A stretch of 64,000 bases of DNA, from assembly GCA_910579965.1 (NCBI GenBank), contig CAJTWF010000009.1, positions 5,183 to 69,182 on the forward strand, given 5' to 3'. Below are positions 47,769 to 55,843 of the stretch, piece after piece. Below the pieces are notes generated by a model that saw only the letters and a list, made by a program, of their open reading frames with translations, made no database searches and was not told the DNA's origin. Both the position numbers and the translations under genes were made by a program. This DNA is from an uncultured Oscillospiraceae bacterium. GTDB lineage: Bacteria; Bacillota; Clostridia; Oscillospirales; Oscillospiraceae. Within the stretch, counting starts at the first letter, position 1; each line of letters opens with the position of its first letter.

Positions 47769-48053
47769 TCATCCCTCCTGGTCTGGATTACCGTCCCCGC
47801 CGGTCTGGGCGAGGGTCCTGCGGAGCTCGCTATTGGTAAATTTCTCTCCGCTTCTGATCTTTTCGGCCACCCGGCAGTCGCTGTGGGCCTGGAAGCGGGC
47901 GTGCTTGCGCTTCTTCCGCTTCGGACTCTCCAGCTTGCGGGTCTTGCCGTCCGCCAGCAGGAGGAAGTCCTCCTCCGTCCCGAGGACGAAGAAGAGCTTT
48001 CCCTTGTCCCTGCCGGCGGTAGATATCACAATGTCTGATCGCGCAATGTCCAT
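47769..48053 (-). CDS. KOW-domain RNA-binding protein (L14e/L27e-like)
   Basis: A 94-residue small basic protein between map and infA. The first part 'DIARSDIVISTAGRDKGKLFFVLGTEEDFLLLADGKTRKLESPKRKKRKH' is a KOW motif, the RNA-binding element shared by L24, L14e and NusG. The rest ('SGEKFTNSELRRTLAQ') is a short helical tail. Proteins of this type are commonly found at this spot in Clostridia and are presumed ribosome- or RNA-associated, though unstudied. The ATG at 48053 has GGAG nine bases upstream, overlapping the end of map. Confidence 0.85.
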   Translation of the reverse strand: MDIARSDIVISTAGRDKGKLFFVLGTEEDFLLLADGKTRKLESPKRKKRKHARFQAHSDCRVAEKIRSGEKFTNSELRRTLAQTGGDGNPDQEG

Positions 48054-48059
48054 AACCAA

Positions 48060-48824
48060 TTACTCCGCTTTCGCCTCCGGGTCTGTCAGAAGCTCCGGCT
48101 CCCCGTCCGTAATCAGGATGGAGTTTTCGTAATGGGCGGACAGCCGCCCGTCGGCGGTCTTGACCGTCCAGCCGTCGGGCATCACCTTGACGCCCGCCCT
48201 GCCCGCGTTCACCATGGGCTCCACGGCGATGGTCATGCCCCGCAGGAAGCGGGGTCGGCCCGCCTTGGGCTCCACGTAGTTGGGCACCTCCGGCGGCTCG
48301 TGCATCTTTGCGCCGATGCCGTGTCCCACATACTCCCGAACGACGGAGAAGCCGTTTGCCTCCACGTAGCGCTCAATGGCCCCGCACAGATCCGGCAGAC
48401 GGTAGCCCTCCCGGGCGTACCGGAGGCCCTCGAAGAAGCTCTGCCTGGTCACCTCAATCAGCCTGCGGGCCTCGTCGGAGATTTTGCCGCAGGGATAGGT
48501 GGCCGCGCAGTCGCCGTGGTATCCGCCCTTGAAGGCGCCCACATCCACGGACACGATGTCGCCCTCCCTGAGCACCCGGGAGCCCGGGATGCCGTGGATG
48601 ACCTCGTCGTTCACCGAGATGCACACGCTGGCTGGAAAGCCGTTGTAGCCCAGAAAGGAGGGCGCGGCGCCCTGCGACTTGATGAACCGGTGTACTGCTC
48701 TGTCAATTTCTCGTGTGCTTACGCCAGGGGCTACCATAGCTCCCGCCAAGGCGCGAGCCGCCGCGGTAATTTTCCCCGCCTGGCGCATCAGCTCGATCTC
48801 GCGGCTCGACTTGAGGATAATCAT
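48060..48824 (-). CDS. map: Type I methionine aminopeptidase
   Basis: A 254-residue metalloprotease that removes the initiator methionine. The metal ligands are in 'IVSVDVGAFKGGYHGDCAATYPCG' (two Asp), 'REYVGHGIGAKMHEPPEVPNY' (His), 'GMTIAVEPMVNAG' (Glu) and 'AHYENSILITDGEPELLT' (Glu). Short type I form without the N-terminal zinc finger. The ATG overlaps the adk stop (ATGA, 48821-48824), the usual secY-adk-map-infA order. Confidence 0.97.
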   Translation of the reverse strand: MIILKSSREIELMRQAGKITAAARALAGAMVAPGVSTREIDRAVHRFIKSQGAAPSFLGYNGFPASVCISVNDEVIHGIPGSRVLREGDIVSVDVGAFKGGYHGDCAATYPCGKISDEARRLIEVTRQSFFEGLRYAREGYRLPDLCGAIERYVEANGFSVVREYVGHGIGAKMHEPPEVPNYVEPKAGRPRFLRGMTIAVEPMVNAGRAGVKVMPDGWTVKTADGRLSAHYENSILITDGEPELLTDPEAKAE

Positions 48825-49459
48825 TTCTCAATCCCCAGGGCCGCCAGAATGGCCTGCGTGGTCCCCTTCTTGGTGTCGTCGGACCGCACGGGCCTGAGCA
48901 GGCCTCTGGCAGCGTAGAAGTCCACCAGGGGCTCTGTCTCCGTATGATAGACCTTGAGACGCTCACGGACCGTCTCAGGGGTATCATCCTTGCGCTGGAT
49001 CAGCTTGCCGCCGCAGTTGTCGCAGATGCCCTCCACCCGGGGGGGGATGGACACCACATTGTAGCTGGAGCCGCAGGCCTCGCAGACCCGCCGGCCATTC
49101 ATGCGGCGGAGGATCTCCTCCTCGCTGATCTCGATGGAGACGACGGCGTCGAATCCGATGCCGGCCTTCTCCAGGGCCTCGGCCTGGGCGATGGTGCGGG
49201 GCACCCCGTCCAGGATATAGCCGCTCTTGCAGTCGTCCTGGGCCAGCCGCTCATGGACGATGCCGATAATCACCTCATCGGGCACCAGCTTGCCGGCGTC
49301 GATATAGCTCTTGGCCTTCAGCCCGGTGGGCGTACCCTCCTTGATGGCGGCGCGGAGGATGTTGCCGGTGGAGATGGTGGGGATGCCCAGCTTCTTGCAG
49401 AGGATCTCCGCCTGGGTGCCCTTGCCGGCGCCGGGGGCCCCTAATAGAATCAGCTTCAT
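48821..49459 (-). CDS. adk: Adenylate kinase
   Basis: A 212-residue kinase balancing AMP, ADP and ATP. The P-loop 'LILLGAPGAGKGTQA' opens the protein, followed by the AMP-binding segments 'PTISTGNILRAAI' and 'GYILDGVPRTIAQAEAL' and a LID domain with a four-cysteine zinc site (CEAC, CDNC). Two oddities in conserved motifs: the usual LDGFPR is LDGVPR, and the usual TGD(M/L)LR is TGNILR. Both are tolerated in some clostridial homologues as far as I know. It lies 20 bases after secY. Confidence 0.96.
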   Translation of the reverse strand: MKLILLGAPGAGKGTQAEILCKKLGIPTISTGNILRAAIKEGTPTGLKAKSYIDAGKLVPDEVIIGIVHERLAQDDCKSGYILDGVPRTIAQAEALEKAGIGFDAVVSIEISEEEILRRMNGRRVCEACGSSYNVVSIPPRVEGICDNCGGKLIQRKDDTPETVRERLKVYHTETEPLVDFYAARGLLRPVRSDDTKKGTTQAILAALGIEK

Positions 49460-49479
49460 ATCCCTTAATTCTCTCCTTC

Positions 49480-50775
49480 TTACTCCAGGAAGCCCTTGTA
49501 CTGGCGCATCAGCATCTGATTCTCCAGGGCCTTTACCGTCTCCAGAGCCACGCCCACGACGATAATCACGCTGGTGCCGCCGATGCCGATGCTCATGGCC
49601 ATGAACTTGTCGGCCAGCAGAGGCACGATGGCCACCACGCCCAGATAGATGGCGCCGAAGAGGGTCACCTTATTGAGCACCTTGGCGATAAAGTCGCTGG
49701 TGGGCTTGCCCGGACGGAAGCCGGGGATGAAGCCGCCGTTGCGCTTGAGGTTATTGGAGATCTCCACGGGGTTGAACTGGATGCTGGCGTAGAAGTAGCT
49801 GAAACCGATAATCAGCACAAAATACACCACCAGATAGAGGAAGCTCTTGGTGTCGATGGCGTTGAGCAGCGCGTACCCGAAGCTCCCCTCCGCCGGCCTG
49901 GTGGGCAGAAACGCACCGATGGTGGCCGGGATGGAGGCGATGGACTGGGCGAAGATGATGGGCAGAACGCCGGACATGTTCACCTTCATGGGCAGGTTGC
50001 TGGACTGGCCGCCGTACATCTTCCGGCCCACCTGGCGCTTGGCGTACTGGACCGGGATGCGGCGCTCGGCGTCGTTGACGAACACAATGAGCACCACCAG
50101 CAGCAGCACGCCCACCACAATCAACACCGTCCAGCCCCAGTGCATGGTGCCGGAGATGATGCCCTGGTACAGATCGGAGACCATGTTGGGCACCCGGGAG
50201 ATGATGCCGGCGAACAGGATCATGGAGATGCCGTTGCCCACGCCGAACTCGTTGCACTGCTCGCCCAGCCACATGAGGAAGCTGGAGCCGGCCACCCAGG
50301 AGACCATAATCACCAGGGCCACCCAGATGCTGTCCTGGGTGAGCATGCTCTGGCCGTTAAAGCCGTTTCTGAGGATGAAGTAGTAGCCCAGAGCCTGGAG
50401 GAAGGCGATGCCAACGGTGGCGTAACGGGTGATGGACTGGAGCTTCTTCTTGCCCTCCTCGCCGCCCTCCCGCTGCATCCGCTCCAGGGCCGGGATGGCC
50501 ACGGTCAGCAGCTGGATGATGATGGAGCTGTTGATATAGGGCTGGATGCCCAGGGCGAAGACCGTTGCCTGGGCGAAGGCGCCGCCGCTCATGACGTTGT
50601 ACAGGCCCAGGATGGTGGTGCCCATGCCGTTGAGGTAGGCGCTGAGGGTATTGGTGTCCACATAGGGGACGGGGATAGCGCTGCCGATACGGTAGATCAC
50701 CAGAATCAGCAGGGTGAACAGGATCTTCTTGCGCAGCTCGGGGATACCCCACGCCTTGCGAATGGTTTGGATCAT
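49480..50775 (-). CDS. secY: Preprotein translocase subunit SecY
   Basis: A 431-residue protein with ten membrane segments forming the Sec protein-conducting channel. Characteristic pieces are 'VIYRIGSAIPVPYVDTNTL', 'MSGGAFAQATVFALGIQPYINSSIIIQLL', 'GNGISMILFAGIISRVPNM' and 'LKRNGGFIPGFRPGKPTSDFIAKVLNKVTLFGAIYLGVVAIVP'. It takes signal-peptide proteins such as the SLH and lysozyme proteins of this window. One base separates it from rplO. Confidence 0.97.
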   Translation of the reverse strand: MIQTIRKAWGIPELRKKILFTLLILVIYRIGSAIPVPYVDTNTLSAYLNGMGTTILGLYNVMSGGAFAQATVFALGIQPYINSSIIIQLLTVAIPALERMQREGGEEGKKKLQSITRYATVGIAFLQALGYYFILRNGFNGQSMLTQDSIWVALVIMVSWVAGSSFLMWLGEQCNEFGVGNGISMILFAGIISRVPNMVSDLYQGIISGTMHWGWTVLIVVGVLLLVVLIVFVNDAERRIPVQYAKRQVGRKMYGGQSSNLPMKVNMSGVLPIIFAQSIASIPATIGAFLPTRPAEGSFGYALLNAIDTKSFLYLVVYFVLIIGFSYFYASIQFNPVEISNNLKRNGGFIPGFRPGKPTSDFIAKVLNKVTLFGAIYLGVVAIVPLLADKFMAMSIGIGGTSVIIVVGVALETVKALENQMLMRQYKGFLE

Positions 50776-50776
50776 G

Positions 50777-51217
50777 TTATTTCACCTCCGCCTTTCCACC
50801 CGCCGCCTCGATTGCCTCCTGGGCGGACTTGGAAAATGCGGAAGCCTGTACTGTGACTTTCTTTGTAATCTTTCCGTTGCCCAGCACCTTGTAGCCGTAG
50901 GGGCACTTGCTGAGGATGCCGCGCTCCAGAAGGGCCTGGGCGGTGACAACGTCCCCGTCGTTAAAGGCGTTGAGTGCGCTGAGGTTGATGATCTCCAGAG
51001 GCTTGGCGAAGATGTTGTTGAAGCCGCGCTTGGGCACCCGGCGGGCCAGAGGCATCTGGCCGCCTTCAAATCCCACGCGCACGCCGCCGCCGCTGCGGGC
51101 CTTCTGGCCCTTGTGGCCGCGGCCGGCGGTCTTGCCGTTGCCCGTACCGGCGCCACGGCCCTTGCGCTTCCCTACATGGGTGGAGCCGGCGGCGGGAGAC
51201 AGTTCATGCAGATTCAT
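50777..51217 (-). CDS. rplO: 50S ribosomal protein L15
   Basis: A 146-residue protein of the central large subunit. 'MNLHELSPAAGSTHVGKRKGRGAGTGNGKTAGRGHKGQKARSGGGVRVGFEGGQMPLARRVPKRGFNN' is the conserved glycine- and arginine-rich extension that reaches into 23S rRNA. The C-terminal globular part ends 'SKSAQEAIEAAGGKAEVK'. It sits between rpmD and secY in the spc segment. Confidence 0.97.
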   Translation of the reverse strand: MNLHELSPAAGSTHVGKRKGRGAGTGNGKTAGRGHKGQKARSGGGVRVGFEGGQMPLARRVPKRGFNNIFAKPLEIINLSALNAFNDGDVVTAQALLERGILSKCPYGYKVLGNGKITKKVTVQASAFSKSAQEAIEAAGGKAEVK

Positions 51218-51232
51218 AGATCCGGTACCTCC

Positions 51233-51415
51233 TTACTTCGTCTCTTCCACGCACAGCAGATAGCCGATCTTGGCGATCTTGCCCCGCGTCTGTGCATTGT
51301 CGGGCTGCACGGTGGAGTCACCGATCTTCCGCAGCCCCAGGGAGTTGGCAGTGGCGATGTGCTTTTCCAATCTGCCGTTGAGGCTCTTGACGAGCTTGAT
51401 GTTCAGATTTGCCAT
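51233..51415 (-). CDS. rpmD: 50S ribosomal protein L30
   Basis: A 60-residue protein: 'LNIKLVKSLNGRLEKHIATANSLGLRKIGDSTVQPDNAQTRGKIAKIGYLLCVEE'. The short bacterial form of L30, with the conserved 'SLNGR..KH..T...LGLRKI' block. It is 15 bases from both neighbours. Confidence 0.96.
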   Translation of the reverse strand: MANLNIKLVKSLNGRLEKHIATANSLGLRKIGDSTVQPDNAQTRGKIAKIGYLLCVEETK

Positions 51416-51430
51416 GTCCCTTGCCCCTCC

Positions 51431-51934
51431 TTAACCAACGATCTCTTCCACGCTCTTGCCCCGGATGCGGGCCACCTCGGCGGGGCCCCGCAGGCTCTTG
51501 AGACCCTCAAAGGTGGCGGCAACCACGTTCTGGGGGTTGTTGGAGCGCAGGCACTTGGCGCGGATGTCCCGGATGCCGGCCGCCTCCATGACGGCGCGGA
51601 CCGGGCCGCCGGCGATGATTCCGGTACCTTCGGCGGCGGGCTTGAGCATGACCCGGCCGGCGCCAAACTCGCCGATGACCTCGTGGGGGATGGTGGTGCC
51701 GGCCACGGTGATGTTCACCATGTTCTTCTTGGCATCCTCCAGGCCCTTGCGGATTGCCTCGGGGACCTCGGCCGCCTTGCCCAGGCCGAAGCCCACCTTG
51801 CCCTTGCCGTCGCCCACGACCATCAGGGCGGAGAACTTCATTACGCGGCCGCCCTTGACGGTCTTGCTGACCCGGTTGAGATGGACGACCTTCTCGATAT
51901 ATTCACTCTGGGGTTTTTCAAATCTACCAGCCAT
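51431..51934 (-). CDS. rpsE: 30S ribosomal protein S5
   Basis: A 167-residue protein of the decoding-side mRNA entry channel. The double-stranded-RNA-like N-terminal domain 'EKVVHLNRVSKTVKGGRVMKFSALMVVGDGKGKVGFGLGKAAEVPEAIRKGLEDAKKNM' and the second domain 'ARIRGKSVEEIVG' are complete. Spectinomycin resistance maps to the loop at 'NRVSKTVKGGR' in other bacteria; nothing unusual is seen there. Confidence 0.97.
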   Translation of the reverse strand: MAGRFEKPQSEYIEKVVHLNRVSKTVKGGRVMKFSALMVVGDGKGKVGFGLGKAAEVPEAIRKGLEDAKKNMVNITVAGTTIPHEVIGEFGAGRVMLKPAAEGTGIIAGGPVRAVMEAAGIRDIRAKCLRSNNPQNVVAATFEGLKSLRGPAEVARIRGKSVEEIVG

Positions 51935-51949
51935 TTTCTCTCTCCTCCC

Positions 51950-52303
51950 TTAGAATTTCAGGCCTGCTTCGCGGGCGCCCTCGGCCAGCTCAGCCACGCG
52001 GCCGTGATACAGGTAGCCGCCGCGGTCAAATACGACCACCTCAATGCCCTTGGCCAGAGCGGCCTGGGCCACGGCCTTGCCCACCTCGCGGGCGGCGGCC
52101 TTGTTGCCGCCGTTGCCCTCCAGCTTCAGGGAGGAAGCGGAGCACAGGGTGACGCCGTTCACGTCGTCGATCACCTGGGCGTAGATATTCTTCTCGCTGC
52201 GGAACACATTCAGACGGGGACGCTCGGCGGTGCCGGAGATCTTGGCGCGGACACGCTTGTGCCTCTTGAGCCGCTGGGCGTTGGTGTTGGGTTTCTTAAT
52301 CAT
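51950..52303 (-). CDS. rplR: 50S ribosomal protein L18
   Basis: A 117-residue 5S rRNA-binding protein. 'LKRHKRVRAKISGTAERPRLNVFRSEKNIYAQVIDDVNGVTLCSASSL' and 'VVFDRGGYLYHGRVAELAEGAREAGLKF' are standard. 15-16 bases separate it from rpsE and rplF. Confidence 0.97.
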   Translation of the reverse strand: MIKKPNTNAQRLKRHKRVRAKISGTAERPRLNVFRSEKNIYAQVIDDVNGVTLCSASSLKLEGNGGNKAAAREVGKAVAQAALAKGIEVVVFDRGGYLYHGRVAELAEGAREAGLKF

Positions 52304-52319
52304 TTTTCAGCACGCCTCC

Positions 52320-52865
52320 TTACTTCTTCGCGCCGGTCTTACCGACCTTGCGGCGGATGACCTCGTCCACATACTTGATGCCCTTGCCCTTATACGGCTC
52401 GGGAGGACGCTTCTCGCGCACTTCGGCGGCGAACTGGCCCACCTGCTGCTTGTCGCAGCCGACGATGACCACCTTGTTCGGTCCGGGGACCTCAATGGTG
52501 ATGCCGTCCACCTCGGAGACGGTGACGGGGTGGGAATAGCCCAGGTTCATCACCAGATTCTTGCCCTCTTTGCTGGCGCGGTAGCCCACGCCGTTGATCT
52601 CCAGCTCCTTGCGGTAGGTCTCGTTCACGCCCACCACCATGTTGTGCAGCAGGGTGCGGGTGAGGCCGTGGAGGGAGCGGTGGGCCTTGTCGTCGGAGGG
52701 GCGCTTGACGGTGATCTCCGCGCCCTCCTTCTCGATAATCATATCGGGGTGCAGGTTCTTGGTCAGGGTGCCCTTGGGGCCCTTGACGGTGACAACATTC
52801 CCCTCAGCGATGGTTACCTCCACCCCTGCGGGGACGGTAATGGGCATTCTGCCAATTCTACTCAT
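52320..52865 (-). CDS. rplF: 50S ribosomal protein L6
   Basis: A 181-residue protein of two tandem L6 folds at the base of the stalk. 'MSRIGRMPITVPAGVEVTIAEGNVVTVKGPKGTLTK' opens it and 'RKPEPYKGKGIKY'-type text ('RPPEPYKGKGIKYVDEVIRRKVGKTG') closes it. The ATG at 52865 is used. A longer frame would overlap the intergenic ribosome-binding site. Confidence 0.97.
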   Translation of the reverse strand: MSRIGRMPITVPAGVEVTIAEGNVVTVKGPKGTLTKNLHPDMIIEKEGAEITVKRPSDDKAHRSLHGLTRTLLHNMVVGVNETYRKELEINGVGYRASKEGKNLVMNLGYSHPVTVSEVDGITIEVPGPNKVVIVGCDKQQVGQFAAEVREKRPPEPYKGKGIKYVDEVIRRKVGKTGAKK

Positions 52866-52879
52866 GTCAAATACCCTCC

Positions 52880-53278
52880 TTACCACACAAACGCCAGGAC
52901 TTCGCCGCCGACGTGGGCCGCCCGCGCGGCCTTGTCGGTCATGACGCCCTTGGACGTGGAGATGATGGCGATGCCCAGGCCGCGCAGGACCCGGGGCAGC
53001 TCGTCCGCGCCCGCGTAGACGCGCAGGCCGGGCTTGCTGACGCGGCGGAGACCGGAGATGACCTTCTCCTTGCCGGCGTTGTACTTCAAGGTGATGCGGA
53101 TCACGCCCTGGGTGCCGTCGTCGATGAGCTGGAAGCTCTTGATATAGCCCTCGTCCAGCAGGATCTGAGCAATGCTCTTCTTCATGTTGGACGCGGGGAC
53201 GTCGACGGTCTCATGCTTGGCGCTGTTCGCGTTGCGGATGCGGGTGAGCATATCCGCGATGGGATCTGTGATGTGCAT
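52880..53278 (-). CDS. rpsH: 30S ribosomal protein S8
   Basis: A 132-residue primary 16S rRNA-binding protein. 'MHITDPIADMLTRIRNANSAKHETVDVPASNMKKSIAQILLDEGYIKSF' and 'SKPGLRVYAGADELPRVLRGLGIAIISTSKGVMTDKAARAAHVGGEVLAFVW' are typical. In E. coli S8 represses the spc operon by binding mRNA. Here an unusually long 174-bp gap with hairpins precedes rpsH. Confidence 0.97.
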   Translation of the reverse strand: MHITDPIADMLTRIRNANSAKHETVDVPASNMKKSIAQILLDEGYIKSFQLIDDGTQGVIRITLKYNAGKEKVISGLRRVSKPGLRVYAGADELPRVLRGLGIAIISTSKGVMTDKAARAAHVGGEVLAFVW

Positions 53279-53305
53279 GGATGGTTTTCCTCCTCATTTG
53301 AAGTT

Positions 53306-53362
53306 ACAGCCAGAGGCTGTTCAGGCGGCGAGGTATCGCTGCGAATTGGGTAATTCACAGCG
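53306..53362 (-). promoter_or_regulatory. Structured RNA leader before rpsH
   Basis: The 174-bp gap between rpsN and rpsH is about ten times the usual spacing in this cluster. On the transcript it forms an 11-bp stem (53352-53362 with 53337-53347) in which the only non-Watson-Crick pair is G-U in RNA, and a 6-bp hairpin at 53306-53320. A ribosomal-protein (perhaps S8) binding site or processing site is possible; this is inference. Confidence 0.4.
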
Positions 53363-53452
53363 ACCTTTCGCCATCCTTGGTTGACGCAGCTTTGGTCTTC
53401 ACGCGTTGGACTCCTTCCTCTGTTCCCAGAGAAAGGCGTAACTGCCCGGAGC

Positions 53453-53638
53453 TTACCAGGACGCCTTGCGCACGCCGGGGATCTCGCCCTTGTAGGCCAG
53501 CTCGCGGAAGCAGATGCGGCACACGCCGTAGTTGCGCAGATACGCGTGGGGGCGGCCGCAGATCTTGCAGCGGTTGTACTTGCGGCTGGAGAACTTGGGC
53601 TCGGCCTGCTGCTTAAGGATCATAGACTTTTTTGCCAT
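53453..53638 (-). CDS. rpsN: 30S ribosomal protein S14 type Z (zinc form)
   Basis: A 61-residue S14 with zinc cysteines C24, C27, C40 and C43 ('CKICGRPHAYLRNYGVCRIC'), the short zinc-binding form (S14 type Z, also called rpsZ). It contacts 16S rRNA in the head of the 30S subunit. Some Firmicutes also keep a zinc-free copy elsewhere for zinc starvation. 15 bases after rplE. Confidence 0.97.
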   Translation of the reverse strand: MAKKSMILKQQAEPKFSSRKYNRCKICGRPHAYLRNYGVCRICFRELAYKGEIPGVRKASW

Positions 53639-53653
53639 TTTTTATTCCTCCAA

Positions 53654-54193
<540 letters not shown>

Positions 54194-54210
54194 GTTTCCC
54201 TACTCCTTTC

Positions 54211-54522
54211 TTAAAGCTCGGCGCCGCAGTGCTTGCACACGCGGCTCTTCTTGCCGTTCTCAATCTTGTGGGCCACCCGGGTGCCCTTGCCGCACTTGGG
54301 GCAGACTACCTGCACCTTGCTGGCGTAGAGGGCGGCCTCCCGGCGGACAATGCCGCCCTCCTCGCCCTGACGGCGGGGCTTGGTGTGGCAGGTGACCATG
54401 TTCACGCCCTCCACCACCACCTTGGCCTGGGCGGGGATGGTGGACTGCACCTTCCCCTGCCGGCCCTTGTCCTTACCGGACAGGACGACGACAGTGTCGC
54501 CCTTCTTTACATTCATAGCCAT
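54211..54522 (-). CDS. rplX: 50S ribosomal protein L24
   Basis: A 103-residue assembly-initiator protein with a KOW motif ('VKKGDTVVVLSGKDKGRQGKVQSTIPAQAKVVVEGVNMVTCHTKP'). A zinc-finger-like C-terminus ('VCPKCGKGTRVAHKIENGKKSRVCKHCGAEL') carries CxxC pairs, as in many Firmicute L24 proteins. The first of two close ATGs is used. Confidence 0.96.
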   Translation of the reverse strand: MAMNVKKGDTVVVLSGKDKGRQGKVQSTIPAQAKVVVEGVNMVTCHTKPRRQGEEGGIVRREAALYASKVQVVCPKCGKGTRVAHKIENGKKSRVCKHCGAEL

Positions 54523-54539
54523 TTTCTCTCTGCTCCTCC

Positions 54540-54908
54540 TTACACGACCTCGGGAGCCAGCGAGAGGATCTTCATATAATCCTTGTCGCGCAGCTCACGG
54601 GCAACGGGCCCAAAGATACGGGTACCTCTGGGGTTCCGGTCGTCCTTGATGAGGACAGCGGCATTATCGTCAAAGCGGACGTAGGTGCCGTCAGCGCGGC
54701 GCACGCCCTTGGCGGAGCGGACGATGACGGCCTTGACCACCTCGCCCTTCTTCACCGCGCCGCCGGGAGTGGACTTGCGCACGCTGGCCACGATCACGTC
54801 GCCGATGTTGCCGTACTTGCGCCGGCTGCCGCCCAGCACGCGGATGCACTTGATCTCCTTGGCGCCGGTATTGTCAGCCACCTTCAGAAAACTCTCCTGT
54901 TGAATCAT
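54540..54908 (-). CDS. rplN: 50S ribosomal protein L14
   Basis: A 122-residue protein at the subunit interface. 'MIQQESFLKVADNTGAKEIKCIRVLGGSRRKYGNIGDVIVASVRKSTPGGAVKKGEVVKAVIVRSAKGVRRADGTYVRFDDNAAVLIKDDRNPRGTRIFGPVARELRDKDYMKILSLAPEVV' is complete. It is 15 bases after rpsQ. Confidence 0.97.
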   Translation of the reverse strand: MIQQESFLKVADNTGAKEIKCIRVLGGSRRKYGNIGDVIVASVRKSTPGGAVKKGEVVKAVIVRSAKGVRRADGTYVRFDDNAAVLIKDDRNPRGTRIFGPVARELRDKDYMKILSLAPEVV

Positions 54909-54923
54909 CTATCGGCACCCCCC

Positions 54924-55187
54924 TTACTTCGCCTTCTCAATGATTTCGACCACGCGCCATCTCTTGTCCCTGCTGAGGGGGCGGGTCTCCATGACCTTGA
55001 CCTTGTCGCCCACGCCGCAGGTGTTCTGCTCGTCATGGGCCTTGAGCTTATAGGTGCGGCCGACGATCTTCTTGTACAGAGGATGGGCCACGCGGTCCTC
55101 GATCGCTACCACGACGGTCTTGTCCATCTTGTCGGACACAACCTTGCCAACCCTGGTCTTACGGGAGGAAATTCTCGCTTCACTCAT
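54924..55187 (-). CDS. rpsQ: 30S ribosomal protein S17
   Basis: An 87-residue OB-fold protein binding the 5' domain of 16S rRNA. 'RKTRVGKVVSDKMDKTVVVAIEDRVAHPLYKKIVGRTYKLKAHDEQNTCGVGDKVKVMETRPLSRDKRWRVVEIIEKAK' matches the family from end to end. Confidence 0.97.
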   Translation of the reverse strand: MSEARISSRKTRVGKVVSDKMDKTVVVAIEDRVAHPLYKKIVGRTYKLKAHDEQNTCGVGDKVKVMETRPLSRDKRWRVVEIIEKAK

Positions 55188-55206
55188 CTCAATTTACCTC
55201 CTTCTC

Positions 55207-55407
55207 TTACTTGGCGGCAGCGGTCTGCTGCTCGCGGATAATGGTCTTGACTCGGGCAATGTCGCGCTTGACCTCGGCGATCTTGACCGGATTGTCCAGC
55301 TGATTGGTGGCGTGCTGCATGCGCAGGAAGAACAGATCCTTCTTCAGGCTCACCAGCTTCTCGCTGCGCTCCGCCTCGCTCATCTTACGAATTTCACTTG
55401 CCTTCAT
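55207..55407 (-). CDS. rpmC: 50S ribosomal protein L29
   Basis: A 66-residue two-helix protein near the exit tunnel: 'MKASEIRKMSEAERSEKLVSLKKDLFFLRMQHATNQLDNPVKIAEVKRDIARVKTIIREQQ'. The ATG at 55407 is chosen because the family begins MKA-E-R. An in-frame GTG three codons upstream would overlap the rplP stop. Only one base separates it from rplP. Confidence 0.95.
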   Translation of the reverse strand: MKASEIRKMSEAERSEKLVSLKKDLFFLRMQHATNQLDNPVKIAEVKRDIARVKTIIREQQTAAAK

Positions 55408-55408
55408 C

Positions 55409-55843
55409 TCATTCACCTACTTCCTCAGCTTCCGGTACCTCCCGCGCGACGATCTTCGTCTTGATGGGCAGCTTGTGGCTGGCCAGACGGAGCGCCTCGC
55501 GGGCCGTCTCCTCGGGGACGCCGGCGATTTCGAACATGACGCGGCCGGGCTTGACCACGGCCACCCAGTACTCCGGGGAGCCCTTACCGGAGCCCATGCG
55601 GGTCTCGGCGGGCTTCTCGGTGATGGGCTTGTCGGGGAAAATCTTGATCCACACCTGGCCGCCGCGCTTGGTGTAGCGGGTCATGGCGATACGGGCGGCC
55701 TCGATCTGGTTGCTGGTGATCCACGCGGGCTCGGTGGCCACCAGGCCGAAATCACCGTAGGTGATGGTGTTGCCCCTCATGGCCTTGCCGGTGAGGCGGC
55801 CGCGATGGACTCTGCGGTATTTCACTCTCTTGGGCAGAAGCAT
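55409..55843 (-). CDS. rplP: 50S ribosomal protein L16
   Basis: A 144-residue protein needed for tRNA placement in the A and P sites. 'MLLPKRVKYRRVHRGRLTGKAMRGNTITYGDFGLVATEPAWITSNQIEAARIAMTRYTKRGGQVWIKIFPDKPITEKPAETRMGSGKGSPEYWVAVVKPGRVMFEI' is standard. Its ATG shares one base with the rpsC stop (TAATG). Confidence 0.97.
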   Translation of the reverse strand: MLLPKRVKYRRVHRGRLTGKAMRGNTITYGDFGLVATEPAWITSNQIEAARIAMTRYTKRGGQVWIKIFPDKPITEKPAETRMGSGKGSPEYWVAVVKPGRVMFEIAGVPEETAREALRLASHKLPIKTKIVAREVPEAEEVGE

